Origin: Paenibacillus aceris
GTDB lineage: Bacteria > Bacillota > Bacilli > Paenibacillales > NBRC-103111
Direction of reading: 5' to 3'
Assembly (NCBI RefSeq): GCF_017874035.1
Contig: NZ_JAGGKV010000001.1
Location: 558,001 to 622,000 of the forward strand
DNA length: 64,000 bases
Shown here: one piece after another, positions 44,461 through 53,312 of the stretch
Layout: every line of letters starts with the position of its first letter
Position numbering within the stretch: the first letter of the stretch is position 1
Made by a program: the position numbers and the translations under genes
The notes under the pieces: model-generated
Seen by the model: the letters and a program-made list of their open reading frames with translations, nothing else
Told to the model about the DNA's origin: nothing
Databases searched by the model: none

Positions 44461-45423
44461 TTAATACAAATGACAAGCTACGAAGTGATTCGGTTCCACT
44501 TCTTTGCTTGGCGGCATAGATTCCGCACATTGCGGCATCGCTTGCGGACAGCGCGTACGGAACGGACAACCGCTTGGCGGATTGAGCGGGCTCGGTACGT
44601 CTCCCTGCAGGATGATGCGCTCACGCGTACGTTCGATTTCCGGATCCGGAATCGGAATCGCAGACAATAGCGACTGTGTGTACGGGTGCAGCGGTTTCGC
44701 ATATAGGTCGTCTGATGTTGTAACTTCAACCAGATTACCTAGGTACATTACCCCAATACGGTCAGAAATGTGCTTAACCATTGCCAAGTCATGTGCAATG
44801 AACAAGTAAGTCAAGCCCATTTCTTTCTGCAATCTTTTGAACAAGTTCACAACCTGAGCTTGAACGGAAACGTCCAATGCCGAGATCGGTTCGTCCGCAA
44901 TAATGAATTTCGGCTCAATCGCAAGCGCGCGGGCAATCCCGATACGTTGACGCTGACCGCCGGAAAACTCATGCGGAAAACGGTTCGCGTGCTCATCGTT
45001 CAGACCAACAGCGCGAAGCAGCTCCATTACGCGTTCTCTACGTTTAGCGCCGCTGTATAATCCATGAATATCAATACCTTCGGCAATGATATTCCCTACT
45101 GTCATACGCGGATTCAACGATGCGTAAGGATCTTGGAATACCATTTGCATATTCCGGTTAAATTCTTTCAGCTTTTTGCCCTTGAGTTTATGGACATCCT
45201 CGCCGTCAAAAATGACTTCACCTTCAGTCGCATCATACAGCTTAATGATTGTTCTGCCTGCGGTAGATTTACCACAACCGGATTCCCCTACGAGACCGAA
45301 TGTTTCACCGCGGTTGATTTCGATTGAAAAATTGTCAACGGCTTTCAACACTTTGCCGTTGCCAAGATTAAAATGCTTCTTCATATTGCGAATTTGCAAA
45401 ATTGGTTTATTGGCATTAGACAT
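44461..45423 (-). CDS. oppF: Oligopeptide ABC importer ATPase OppF
   Basis: Second ATPase of the peptide importer. The 320 residues have Walker A GESGCGKSTAGR (near residue 40), the signature EFSGGQRQRIGIARALA and Walker B FIIADEPISALD, and the C-terminal oligopeptide-importer extension with the FeS-like cysteine motif PSGCPFRTRCPQAMPQC...HFVACHLY. It overlaps oppD by 8 nt. It is the last gene of the opp operon and is followed by a terminator. Dpp versus Opp substrate range cannot be decided from sequence. Confidence 0.93.
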   Translation of the reverse strand: MSNANKPILQIRNMKKHFNLGNGKVLKAVDNFSIEINRGETFGLVGESGCGKSTAGRTIIKLYDATEGEVIFDGEDVHKLKGKKLKEFNRNMQMVFQDPYASLNPRMTVGNIIAEGIDIHGLYSGAKRRERVMELLRAVGLNDEHANRFPHEFSGGQRQRIGIARALAIEPKFIIADEPISALDVSVQAQVVNLFKRLQKEMGLTYLFIAHDLAMVKHISDRIGVMYLGNLVEVTTSDDLYAKPLHPYTQSLLSAIPIPDPEIERTRERIILQGDVPSPLNPPSGCPFRTRCPQAMPQCAESMPPSKEVEPNHFVACHLY

Positions 45424-46453
45424 GTTGATGACCTCCCACTCCTACAGGACGTTCAACTTTCGGCGCATCTGGATGCAACAGCCAGCAAGCAGAACTATGC
45501 GTCTCGGAGAGCGTCGTATGTTCCGGATCTACTTCCAAGCATTGGTTCATCGCGTATGGACATCTTGCTGCAAAAGCACACCCTTTTGGAGGTGCAAATA
45601 GATCTGGCGGCGTACCTGGAATCGGTACAAGTTCTTCATTCGCATTTGTATCCAAGCGCGGTACCGAACGAAGCAAGCCCCATGTATATGGATGCTGTGG
45701 ATTGTAGAAAATCTCGTCTACTGTTCCTTGCTCGATAATTTTACCTGCGTACATAACCACCACGCGCTGCGCCATATCGGCTACAACACCAAGGTCATGC
45801 GTAATTAGAATAATGGATGAGTCCGTCTTCACGGAAATTGTTTTCATCAAATCAATGATTTGAGCTTGAATCGTAACATCAAGAGCCGTTGTTGGCTCAT
45901 CGGCAATTAGAAGCTTAGGCGAGCAAGCAAGCGCGATCGCAATCATGACACGTTGACGCATACCACCGGAAAGCTCATGAGGATATTGATGAATACGGCC
46001 TTCAGGCGAGTTGATGCCTACAAGCTTTAGAATCTCAATTGCTTTCTCCGTTGCAGCTTTCTTGCTTAATCCTTCGTGCTTTATAAGACCCTCAGTAATT
46101 TGATCGCCGATTTTCATCGTCGGATTGAGGGATGTCATCGGATCCTGGAAAATCATACCGATTTCGGATCCGCGAATTTTTTCCATTTGTTTGTTGGAAA
46201 GTTTGGTAATATCCATTTTCCCATCAAACATGATAGAGCCGCTTTTTATATAACTAGGCGGAGTAGGAATTAAACGCATGAGCGTTTGTGCCGTAACGGA
46301 TTTACCGCAGCCGGATTCACCTACAATCGCCAACACTTCACCTTTTTTCAAAGAAAAAGATACGCCGCGAACAGCTTGAACTTCCCCCGCATACGTACGG
46401 AAAGAAACTCGCAAATCTTTTACCTCAAGCAAATTGTTTTTGGTGCTCATCAT
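45416..46453 (-). CDS. oppD: Oligopeptide ABC importer ATPase OppD
   Basis: First ATPase of the importer, 345 residues. Walker A GESGCGKSVTAQ (near residue 46), the signature ELSGGMRQRVMIAIALA, Walker B LLIADEPTTALD and the C-terminal extension PKGCAFAARCPYAMNQC are clear. Either of the first two ATG codons can be the start; GGGG is 6 or 9 nt upstream. It is 13 nt after oppC and overlaps oppF by 8 nt. Confidence 0.93.
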   Translation of the reverse strand: MMSTKNNLLEVKDLRVSFRTYAGEVQAVRGVSFSLKKGEVLAIVGESGCGKSVTAQTLMRLIPTPPSYIKSGSIMFDGKMDITKLSNKQMEKIRGSEIGMIFQDPMTSLNPTMKIGDQITEGLIKHEGLSKKAATEKAIEILKLVGINSPEGRIHQYPHELSGGMRQRVMIAIALACSPKLLIADEPTTALDVTIQAQIIDLMKTISVKTDSSIILITHDLGVVADMAQRVVVMYAGKIIEQGTVDEIFYNPQHPYTWGLLRSVPRLDTNANEELVPIPGTPPDLFAPPKGCAFAARCPYAMNQCLEVDPEHTTLSETHSSACWLLHPDAPKVERPVGVGGHQHV

Positions 46454-46466
46454 TATTCACCCCTTC

Positions 46467-47399
46467 TTACTTGCGCATTTTTGGATCAAGCGCATCACGA
46501 AGCCCATCGCCGAGCAAATTGAAGCTTAACAAGATTAAGCTGAAAATGATTGTCGGGAAAATTAGGCGATGCGGATATAACCGGATATAGTTGGCGCCGT
46601 CAGACAGCAAGTTACCAAGCGATGCAAGCGGCGGCTTAACACCAAGACCGATGAAGCTTAAGAAGGCTTCTGTAAAAATTGCGGATGGAACAACGAAAGT
46701 GATTTGTACAATGATAATCCCAAGCGCATTAGGAATCAAGCTGCGCAAAATGATTCTCATTGGCGATGCGCCAAGCGTACGGGAAGCCAAGACGAATTCT
46801 TGTTCTTTCAGCGTGAGCATTTGACCGCGCACCAAGCGCGCCATAGGAACCCAGCCCGTTATTGCCATGGCCAAAATAATAGAAGAAATACCGGAACCGA
46901 TAACCATAATGAGCAGAATCGCGATCAGCAAGAAAGGAATCGCATAAACGATTTCAATCGCACGCTGCATGACTTCATCGACTTTCCCACCATAGTAAGC
47001 GGAAATACCGCCATAGATAACACCGACAACTAAGTCAATTAGTGCGGCAATAATCCCGATGAACAACGAGATACGGGTTCCCCACCATACGCGGGTCCAT
47101 ACATCACGGCCAAAGTCATCCGTACCGAACCAATGCTGGGCGTTAGGGGACACGTTCTTTATTTTAAGATCCTGCGTCTGATAATCGTAGCTTGAAACAA
47201 AAGGCACGATAATCGCTAGTACGATTAAAGCAACCAATATAATTAAGCCAGCCATAGCCAGTCTATTTTTCTTAAGTCGTCTCCAAGCGTCCTGCCAATA
47301 ATTGAGCGAAGGTCTTACAATTCTTTCGCCAGTCAATGTTTCTTTTGCAACGGGAGCAAACTTGTAGCTATTCTCTGTTGCGTTATTCGGAGTTTGCAT
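46467..47399 (-). CDS. oppC: Oligopeptide ABC importer permease OppC
   Basis: Inner-membrane permease, 310 residues, six predicted helices, with a long N-terminal cytosolic segment then RRLKKNRLAMAGLIILVALIVLAIIVPF. The domain FGTDDFGRDVWTRVWWGTRISLFIG and the coupling-helix EAA loop EQEFVLASRTLGASPMRIILRSLIPNALGIIIV are those of OppC/DppC. It lies 3 nt after oppB and 13 nt before oppD, all one message. Confidence 0.93.
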   Translation of the reverse strand: MQTPNNATENSYKFAPVAKETLTGERIVRPSLNYWQDAWRRLKKNRLAMAGLIILVALIVLAIIVPFVSSYDYQTQDLKIKNVSPNAQHWFGTDDFGRDVWTRVWWGTRISLFIGIIAALIDLVVGVIYGGISAYYGGKVDEVMQRAIEIVYAIPFLLIAILLIMVIGSGISSIILAMAITGWVPMARLVRGQMLTLKEQEFVLASRTLGASPMRIILRSLIPNALGIIIVQITFVVPSAIFTEAFLSFIGLGVKPPLASLGNLLSDGANYIRLYPHRLIFPTIIFSLILLSFNLLGDGLRDALDPKMRK

Positions 47400-47402
47400 G
47401 TA

Positions 47403-48335
47403 TTATTTCCCGCCTTTCCCAAGACGAATTCTAGGGTCTACAAAACCATACACGATGTCTGTGATAAAGATAACCAAAATGAGAATGGCTGAATAGAAAA
47501 TCGTTAATCCAGAAATCATGGTGTAATCGTTGGAATAAACCGATGAAACGAAGTGTTTACCTAAGCCTGGCACTGAGAAAATTTGTTCAACTACAAGGGT
47601 ACCTGTAATAACGTTTACAAATATTGGGCCGATAATCGTAATAACTGGTAAAATCGCATTTCGAATCGTATGCTTCACAACAACCGTAAAGTTGGACAAA
47701 CCTTTGGATTTAGCCGTTTTAATGTAATCTTGATTCAGAACGTCCAGCATCGAAGTACGCATCAAGCGTGCCAGGATGGCGATGGTTCCAAATGAAAGAG
47801 CAATCGCTGGTAATATACGATAGCTTGGCCCTTTCCACAAACCAGCAGGAAGAATTCCCCATTTAACACCAATGTAGTACGAAAGCAATGGACCTAGAAC
47901 AAATGATGGGATGGAAACACCCAAAATTGCGATAAACATAGCGGTATAATCGCCTGCTTTATTATGCTTGAGCGCTGCAATAATCCCTAGTGTAAGACCT
48001 GCAATAATCGCAATAGCGATTGAGATCAAACCAAGTTCAAGTGAAGACGGAAACGCTTGTTTGATAATATCTGTAACTTTGTGAGCAGGGAATTGAAAGG
48101 AAGCTCCTAGATCGCCATGGATGATATTGTTCAAGAATGTCAAATACTGTTCCCACAACGGCTTATCTAATCCGTATTGCTTAAGCAGCATATCTCTCGT
48201 AGCTTTAGGAATCTTTTCAGCGCCTTCTCCTAGTGGATTCCCTGGTAAGTTTTTCATCAATACGAATGTAAATGATGCGATCAGCCATAACGTGATAAGC
48301 GCATATAAGAAACGGCGAAGAATGAACTTGACCAT
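47403..48335 (-). CDS. oppB: Oligopeptide ABC importer permease OppB
   Basis: Partner permease, 310 residues, six helices. N-terminus MVKFILRRFLYALITLWLIASFTFVLMKNLPGNPL is typical of OppB/DppB; the EAA loop is LNQDYIKTAKSKGLSNFTVVVKHTIRNAILPVITII, and VVEQIFSVPGLGKHFVSSVYSNDYTMI is the conserved C-terminal part. It is separated from oppA by 107 nt containing a hairpin, which is common between the highly expressed binding protein and the rest of the operon. Confidence 0.93.
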   Translation of the reverse strand: MVKFILRRFLYALITLWLIASFTFVLMKNLPGNPLGEGAEKIPKATRDMLLKQYGLDKPLWEQYLTFLNNIIHGDLGASFQFPAHKVTDIIKQAFPSSLELGLISIAIAIIAGLTLGIIAALKHNKAGDYTAMFIAILGVSIPSFVLGPLLSYYIGVKWGILPAGLWKGPSYRILPAIALSFGTIAILARLMRTSMLDVLNQDYIKTAKSKGLSNFTVVVKHTIRNAILPVITIIGPIFVNVITGTLVVEQIFSVPGLGKHFVSSVYSNDYTMISGLTIFYSAILILVIFITDIVYGFVDPRIRLGKGGK

Positions 48336-48380
48336 ATTGCTCCTCCTTTATTAATTTAAAGCTCTAAGAAATTTAGAAGA

Positions 48381-48407
48381 GGCCGCTCCCACGAGGTGCG
48401 AACGGCC
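48381..48407 (-). terminator. Intra-operon hairpin between oppA and oppB
   Basis: On the minus strand GGCCGTTC and GAGCGGCC pair (one G-U) around GCACCTCGTGG; only a weak T stretch follows. It probably stabilises the oppA mRNA or partly terminates it, which would give more binding protein than permease. Confidence 0.6.
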
Positions 48408-48442
48408 CCTTCCTTTAATACACAAAACTATAGGTCAAAAAA

Positions 48443-50125
48443 TTATTTAACAGAAGCCCATTTCAATTCCCACTCTTGACCGAAGGAAGGAAGGATCAAA
48501 CCATCAATACCCGGTTTTTTCAAGTAAGCGCGAGTACGGAAGTAAAGTGGAGCTACACCTTGATCATCCATTAGGATTTTCTCAGCATCAACCAAATTTT
48601 TCGCACGTTTGGTTGGATCAACTTCAGTTTGAGCTGCTTTAACTAGTTTGTCGTACTCTGGGTTGCTGTAGTCGCCTTCATCAAATTCTCCGCCAGTTAC
48701 CCACATATCCAAGAATGTCATTGGATCGTTGTAATCTGCGCCCCATAGAGATAGAACGATATCGAAGTCATGTTTGGAGGACAATTCGATACGCAGTGCG
48801 TGCGGAACTGGGTTCGCTTCTGCTTCGTATCCAAGGTTTTGTTTCCATTGTGCAAGGATGAACTCAAGTGATTTTTTCGCAGTTTCTGTATCGTCTGCGT
48901 TCACTTTCATTTTTGGAAGAGCTGTTAGGCCAGCTTCTTTCAAACCTTCAGCAAGCAATTGTTTAGCTTTAGCTGCATCGAACTTCGGTTGCGTATCGCC
49001 AGCAGATTTACGGAAGTCGCCGCCAGCACCGTCAGATGTACCGCCAGGTACTAGACCTGTGGAAGCTACGGAACCGTTAGCAAGAACGGTATCAACGTAA
49101 GCTTGACGATCGATGGCCATACCTAGAGCTTGACGGATTTTTTTGTTAGCCAAAGCTGGAACTTTTTTAGTTTGGTACATCAAGTAAGAGTTAGTCAACT
49201 CTGGTTTAGGCAGGTTGTCCGGCTTACCAGCGTAAAGTTTCAATTGATCGCGGTTGATTTCAGTCAAATCAGCAGCATCAGTTTCATATAGGTTAAGACC
49301 AGTATTGGAATCTTTTACAATGTTAACTGTCGCTTTCGTAATTTTAACGTTAGCAGCATCCCAGTACTTTTCATTTTTAACAAGTTCAAGCGTTTGGCCA
49401 TGATCCCATTTGCTAAGGATGAACGGACCTGCACCGATTACTTTGTCAGCTTCTGCTCCATATTTATCGCCAGCTTTTGTAACGAAATCTTCACGTTGTG
49501 GCAAGAAAGTTCCGAACGCAAGCATTTGTGTAAAGAATGTAACTGGTTTCTCAAGCGTGATTTCTAGCTGTTTGTCGTTAATTGCTTTAACGCCAAGAGC
49601 ATCTTGAGCTTTTTTAACTTCTTCAGGAGTTTTCGCTTTTGTTACAGCTTCTCCACCTTTAATCCAAGCTACTACGAAACTATATTGTCCTTTTGTAGCA
49701 GGATCCAATGTACGTTTGAAGGAGTATACGAAATCTTGTGCTTTAACCGGTTGACCATCAGACCAGTTCGCATTGTCGCGAATGTCGATCGTGTAAGTCA
49801 AACCATCAGCAGAGATTTTAGGGAAATCTTTAGCAAGTCCAGGAGTTGCTTTGCCGTCTTTGTCTGTACGGTACAGACCTTCGTTAAATGCGCTAATGAA
49901 TGTAAAAGCAGCATTTGCTGTTGCTTTGGAGCTATCCATTACCGGTGGCTCAGCTGTAAAGTTAATTTTAATTTCTTGCGGTTTGTTGGAAGCTGGTGCT
50001 GTAGTACCTTTCGTATCACCGGATGGGGATGCGGAAGGAGTTCCCTCACTCTTTGCGCAACCAATTGCTACGCTGCCCATAAGCGTTAATGCTACTGCTG
50101 TTGTAACCCACTTTGTCGCTTTCAT
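48443..50125 (-). CDS. oppA: Oligopeptide-binding lipoprotein OppA
   Basis: Substrate-binding protein of the peptide importer, 560 residues, SBP_bac_5 family. The signal peptide MKATKWVTTAVALTLMGSVAIGC ends in a lipobox with cysteine 23, followed by a Ser/Gly/Thr linker. Family segments include YTIDIRDNANWSDGQPVKAQDFVYSFKRTLDP, GAGPFILSKWDHGQTLELVKNEKYWD and a C-terminal WVTGGEFDEGDYSNPEYDKLVKAAQ. First gene of the operon, with a promoter about 170 nt upstream. Proteins of this type may carry nutrients or signalling peptides; which is not visible here. Confidence 0.94.
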   Translation of the reverse strand: MKATKWVTTAVALTLMGSVAIGCAKSEGTPSASPSGDTKGTTAPASNKPQEIKINFTAEPPVMDSSKATANAAFTFISAFNEGLYRTDKDGKATPGLAKDFPKISADGLTYTIDIRDNANWSDGQPVKAQDFVYSFKRTLDPATKGQYSFVVAWIKGGEAVTKAKTPEEVKKAQDALGVKAINDKQLEITLEKPVTFFTQMLAFGTFLPQREDFVTKAGDKYGAEADKVIGAGPFILSKWDHGQTLELVKNEKYWDAANVKITKATVNIVKDSNTGLNLYETDAADLTEINRDQLKLYAGKPDNLPKPELTNSYLMYQTKKVPALANKKIRQALGMAIDRQAYVDTVLANGSVASTGLVPGGTSDGAGGDFRKSAGDTQPKFDAAKAKQLLAEGLKEAGLTALPKMKVNADDTETAKKSLEFILAQWKQNLGYEAEANPVPHALRIELSSKHDFDIVLSLWGADYNDPMTFLDMWVTGGEFDEGDYSNPEYDKLVKAAQTEVDPTKRAKNLVDAEKILMDDQGVAPLYFRTRAYLKKPGIDGLILPSFGQEWELKWASVK

Positions 50126-50224
50126 AAAACGCCTCCTCTAAAATTATGTATGTCTAGAATATCTATGGCTAGGTGTTTGATAGTTTTCTTGACATAAACA
50201 CTACACCTTTAACCCAAAAATAAA

Positions 50225-50237
50225 TGAAACCGCTTCA
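50225..50237. promoter_or_regulatory. 13-bp palindrome in the oppA leader, cre-like
   Basis: TGAAACCGCTTCA is a near-palindrome one base shorter than the CcpA site consensus. It lies between the oppA promoter and gene, where binding could act as a roadblock. Weak call. Confidence 0.3.
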
Positions 50238-50299
50238 GAGATGTCATATTATCTCACTTGAACCTCTGGTAAAAAAAATTACTAGACTCTACGCAAGGA

Positions 50300-50327
50300 A
50301 TTATAACATAATACCAAGCTTTGTCCA
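50300..50327 (-). promoter_or_regulatory. Sigma-A promoter of the opp operon
   Basis: On the minus strand TGGACA (50322-50327) and a perfect TATAAT (50300-50305) are 16 nt apart. This gives a leader of about 170 nt. The 400-nt stretch 50126-50524 otherwise holds only A+T-rich sequence and the palindrome at 50225. Confidence 0.7.
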
Positions 50328-50524
50328 GACTTAATTTACCTAAGTAAGAATATTTACAAAAAACGATGGAGGAGTAAGTGTCTCACGGATTCTAATTATA
50401 CAACCATCGGTCAATAAAATCTAGACGATTTTCATTGTTATTTTCTACAAATCTTAATTAAAATATTACAAAGACTTTCGAAAAGTCACTTCATTCGCAT
50501 GACTTCAACAAAAATCGCCTCGTT

Positions 50525-50932
50525 TCATGTCGAAAAGATGTAATTTTTCCCAATATTCAAAAAGAACAGCAAAATATACAGCGTGGATAGACCCAAAAAG
50601 CTGAGTCTCCAAACCACCCTGCCTACCCGTAACAAATCTGTTTGGCCTTTCAAATGTGTTTGATAGCCGCCAATAATTCCAAATGCTATGAGCACAATGA
50701 GCGTAATTAACCAGAACCCAAAGTTTGTATGAAATAATTGATTCCACATCAAAGAAACTGACCCCAGAAGGAAAATAGTCGTAACATCCATGGTCAGTCT
50801 AGTCGTCATTTTCTTATCACGAAGAAAAAAATACACCAGAAACCATAATAAAACAAATGTAATAAACGGCGCTACAGCCAGAACCGCATAAAGTGTGGAA
50901 ATCCAACTTATCAGTACATCCATCATCATCAA
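50525..50932 (-). CDS. DUF3397 membrane protein
   Basis: A 135-residue integral membrane protein with four hydrophobic segments and very few charged residues (about residues 10-30, 48-60, 70-88, 108-128). Resembles the DUF3397 family found next to ketopantoate reductase and bshC/mraZ genes in bacilli. Function unknown. The frame begins with four near-consecutive methionines; the second or third has the best distance from AGGTGG. It starts 8 nt after the end of the reductase gene, so the two are co-transcribed. Confidence 0.75.
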   Translation of the reverse strand: MMMMDVLISWISTLYAVLAVAPFITFVLLWFLVYFFLRDKKMTTRLTMDVTTIFLLGSVSLMWNQLFHTNFGFWLITLIVLIAFGIIGGYQTHLKGQTDLLRVGRVVWRLSFLGLSTLYILLFFLNIGKNYIFST

Positions 50933-50940
50933 CCACCTAT

Positions 50941-51888
50941 TTATTCTATGGCTTTCACTAATTGGTACACTGTGAGATGTGTTGGAAGCTCAAGGTTCAG
51001 TTCTTTGGCCATCTGTAAAATGCTTCCGTTTATTCGATCTATTTCTGTGTTTCTGGATTGCTCGATATCTTGCAGCATGGATGAATGATTCCCACTGGTA
51101 GCTTCACAAACCATTAAAATGGTTTGCCATAAATCGTCAGGCACTTGGATACCTTTTGCATTTGCGATTATGCAAGCTTCCTGGTAGAGCGCTAGCATTA
51201 AAGATTTTGTCCATACTGAATTCAGAAGTTCCCCGTTTTTTACACGCAAAATAGCTGTAAGTGGGTTGATCACCGCATTGATAATCAATTTGTCCCAAAT
51301 CCTTACCACCATGTTTTTCGACATCTTCGTCTGAAATCCTGCCTTCTCCAGCAAGTTTACTAACAAAAAGTGCATAGAATTTTCATCATCTTCAGTTTGA
51401 TCAACACTCCCTATGTAGGTAACGCCATGCCCCGTGTGAAAGACCGTCGTGAGCCCCTCTCGTTTAGCGCCTTCTGTTGTTACCGCAAGCAAGAGTTTAG
51501 CCCTTCCAACTCCTTGACTTAGCATCGATTCATGGCCGATTCCATTTTGAAAGCTAACCAAGTAAGTATTCGGTGAACTTTGTGCTTGTATATACTGTAC
51601 AAGTTCTTGCGTAATAGCCGGTTGTTTTACCATGAGAAAAATATAGTCGTATGCCTGTACCGAACCATTAGTCGCTCCTGCTGCTGCCTGATAATGCCCA
51701 AAATCTATAGAACCCTTACATGTTGTCCTATGAAGTTCTGATGTACTGCCTAGTAAAATACCTTCCTGTGCAAGCTGGTCAGCCTGCTCTATGGTCCGTG
51801 CAATAACCGTCATATGCTCACAAAAAGAGGACAGCTTGGCAGCAAATAAAAGCCCCAAGGAACCCGCCCCTATTATCATAATTCGCAT
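50941..51888 (-). CDS. panE: Ketopantoate reductase family protein (PanE/ApbA)
   Basis: An NADPH-dependent 2-dehydropantoate 2-reductase family member of 315 residues, which in pantothenate synthesis makes pantoate. The N-terminal Rossmann motif is MRIMIIGAGSLGLLFAAKLS; DYIFLMVKQPAITQEL, NGIGHESML and the C-terminal helical domain with WDKLIINAVINPLTAILRVKNGEL (Lys and Asn of the active site) are visible. I use the ATG at 51888, 7-8 nt after GGGGG; the frame stays open to 51978. Family members sometimes act on other substrates, so the pathway is likely rather than proved. Confidence 0.85.
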   Translation of the reverse strand: MRIMIIGAGSLGLLFAAKLSSFCEHMTVIARTIEQADQLAQEGILLGSTSELHRTTCKGSIDFGHYQAAAGATNGSVQAYDYIFLMVKQPAITQELVQYIQAQSSPNTYLVSFQNGIGHESMLSQGVGRAKLLLAVTTEGAKREGLTTVFHTGHGVTYIGSVDQTEDDENSMHFLLVNLLEKAGFQTKMSKNMVVRIWDKLIINAVINPLTAILRVKNGELLNSVWTKSLMLALYQEACIIANAKGIQVPDDLWQTILMVCEATSGNHSSMLQDIEQSRNTEIDRINGSILQMAKELNLELPTHLTVYQLVKAIE

Positions 51889-51937
51889 CTTAATTCCCCC
51901 ACACTTATAGCTTTCGTCATCATTATACAACAAAAAA

Positions 51938-51970
51938 GCCTCAGTCCAAGGTTCCTCCTTGATCTGAAGC
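51938..51970 (-). terminator. Terminator of rsfA
   Basis: On the minus strand GCTTCAGATCAAGG and CCTTGGACTGAGGC pair around AGGAA and are followed by a run of six T. Confidence 0.8.
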
Positions 51971-51999
51971 TTTTTCATCTATGGGAGCAGAAGTTCAAA

Positions 52000-52653
52000 T
52001 CATTCTACTCTCTCTAAATTGCCGTTTGCATCCATCTTGAACCGCGGCTTCTCTTCTTCCTCTTCTTCCACTAAAAAGGCCATCTTCCGCGCCCGGTCCA
52101 TTATTTGGATCAGCGCTTTGTAATCATCATTGACAACGCGGTAATCCGTTTCCACTTCGTTTACTTGTTTATTGAGCTTATTATTTTCTCTGCCCAGTCT
52201 ATCTAGTTCGTCTTCCTTGTCTTGCAGTTCTTTTTCCAAGTTTTTAATATGACGATTCATATCTTGATACGTATTTCTCCATTGTCTCAGGAAACGAATC
52301 ACCGCATCGATAGATAGTGTTTCTTCCGTAAACGATTCCGTTTTGCCCGTTGACAGTTCAGGCGCATCCAATAGGCCAACGGAAGAAGAACCTGAGATGG
52401 ATACAGCCGCATGTTTCTTGAGCTGCGTTCTTTTTTGACGCTGTGCTTTTGCAATCTGGATGGCTGCTTCATATTTTTTTCTCACAAAACTGTTCCATCG
52501 AAATCCGCATGCAGCCGCAGTTCGCCCAATCCGTTCCCCAACTTCTTCAAACGCCGATAATTGCGTGCTGCCCTCTCTAATGTGACGCAGAGTCACTTCC
52601 GCTAAGATCAGATCGTCTTCATCGCTCCAAGCATCTTGTCTTATAGCCGACAT
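52000..52653 (-). CDS. rsfA: RsfA-type forespore transcription factor
   Basis: A 217-residue regulator of the RsfA family, which in Bacillus fine-tunes sigma-F genes in the forespore. The N-terminal Myb/SANT-like domain (about residues 5-65) reads WSDEDDLILAEVTLRHIREG and GRTAAACGFRWNSFVRKKYE, the family signature. A long coiled coil (about 135-190, KNLEKELQDKEDELDRLGRENNKLNKQVNEVE) follows, and the C-terminus is acidic and basic mixed (EEEEEKPRFKMDANGNLERVE). It adds to the sporulation regulators in this window. RBS TAGGAGG is 8-9 nt before the ATG. Confidence 0.9.
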   Translation of the reverse strand: MSAIRQDAWSDEDDLILAEVTLRHIREGSTQLSAFEEVGERIGRTAAACGFRWNSFVRKKYEAAIQIAKAQRQKRTQLKKHAAVSISGSSSVGLLDAPELSTGKTESFTEETLSIDAVIRFLRQWRNTYQDMNRHIKNLEKELQDKEDELDRLGRENNKLNKQVNEVETDYRVVNDDYKALIQIMDRARKMAFLVEEEEEEKPRFKMDANGNLERVE

Positions 52654-52941
52654 AAGGTTAAACCTCCTAACATAATGTACAGATGCAACTTACCGGGAGA
52701 GGAAGCCCCTTATTACGCTGGCCTCTTCCAGTATGAATAAAGAAGAATCAATTTGCAGGTACCGATGTATAAATTGATTCGCGCCATTATTACTATTTCT
52801 ATGCCCGTACTAGAGTTCATAGAATCTATTTGATACTAAATGGTATTGCCAAATTTTTTGACACTCATACATGGGATTCCGATAAAAAGACATACTACAT
52901 CTATATGATGAAATGTTTGCAATTTCGTCACCGTTTGACGG

Positions 52942-52970
52942 TTTACACTGCTCACTTCAAAAGGTATAAT
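52942..52970 (+). promoter_or_regulatory. Sigma-A promoter of the DUF2626 gene
   Basis: TTTACA (52942-52947) and a perfect TATAAT (52965-52970) are 17 nt apart. It lies in the 365-nt gene-free stretch between rsfA and the DUF2626 gene; I see nothing else definable there. Confidence 0.8.
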
Positions 52971-53018
52971 GTGTTGTAGTTAAAGTGCAACGTGGTACGA
53001 GAGGGGGATGTAACGAGA

Positions 53019-53249
53019 ATGGATCGCATGTTTCGGGTTCTAGGTTTTTGGACACTTGTTATCGCACTGATGAGTTTAGCCGGCGATATGATACCTATGT
53101 CTCTGATTTTCTTTTTCCAAACAGCCGTATTCGTCATTCTAGGCTATATGCGCTTGTCAGAACGAACTTACATATTGTTGTTCTGGGGATATATGATTAT
53201 TTCCTTCAGTGGGTTTACGTACTGGTCATTTTTCAAAATGTCTATTTAG
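53019..53249 (+). CDS. Small membrane protein, DUF2626 family
   Basis: A 76-residue membrane protein starting MDRMFRVLGFWTLVIALMSLAGDM, with two or three hydrophobic helices (about 8-25, 30-45 and 53-70). It resembles DUF2626/YqgY proteins of bacilli. Function unknown. The ATG at 53019 gives the family N-terminus; the frame's earlier start at 52992 lies before the RBS GAGGGGG. It has its own promoter and ends at a bidirectional terminator. Confidence 0.75.
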   Translation: MDRMFRVLGFWTLVIALMSLAGDMIPMSLIFFFQTAVFVILGYMRLSERTYILLFWGYMIISFSGFTYWSFFKMSI

Positions 53250-53274
53250 TACAAGCACAAACAACAACGAACAA

Positions 53275-53310
53275 AAAGGTGAGCCGAAGGTTATCCGTCG
53301 GCTCACCTTT
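53275..53310. terminator. Bidirectional terminator between the DUF2626 and MidA-like genes
   Basis: AAAGGTGAGCCGA and TCGGCTCACCTTT form a 13-bp perfect stem, flanked by A and T runs; the two genes converge on it. Confidence 0.9.
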
Positions 53311-53312
53311 TT

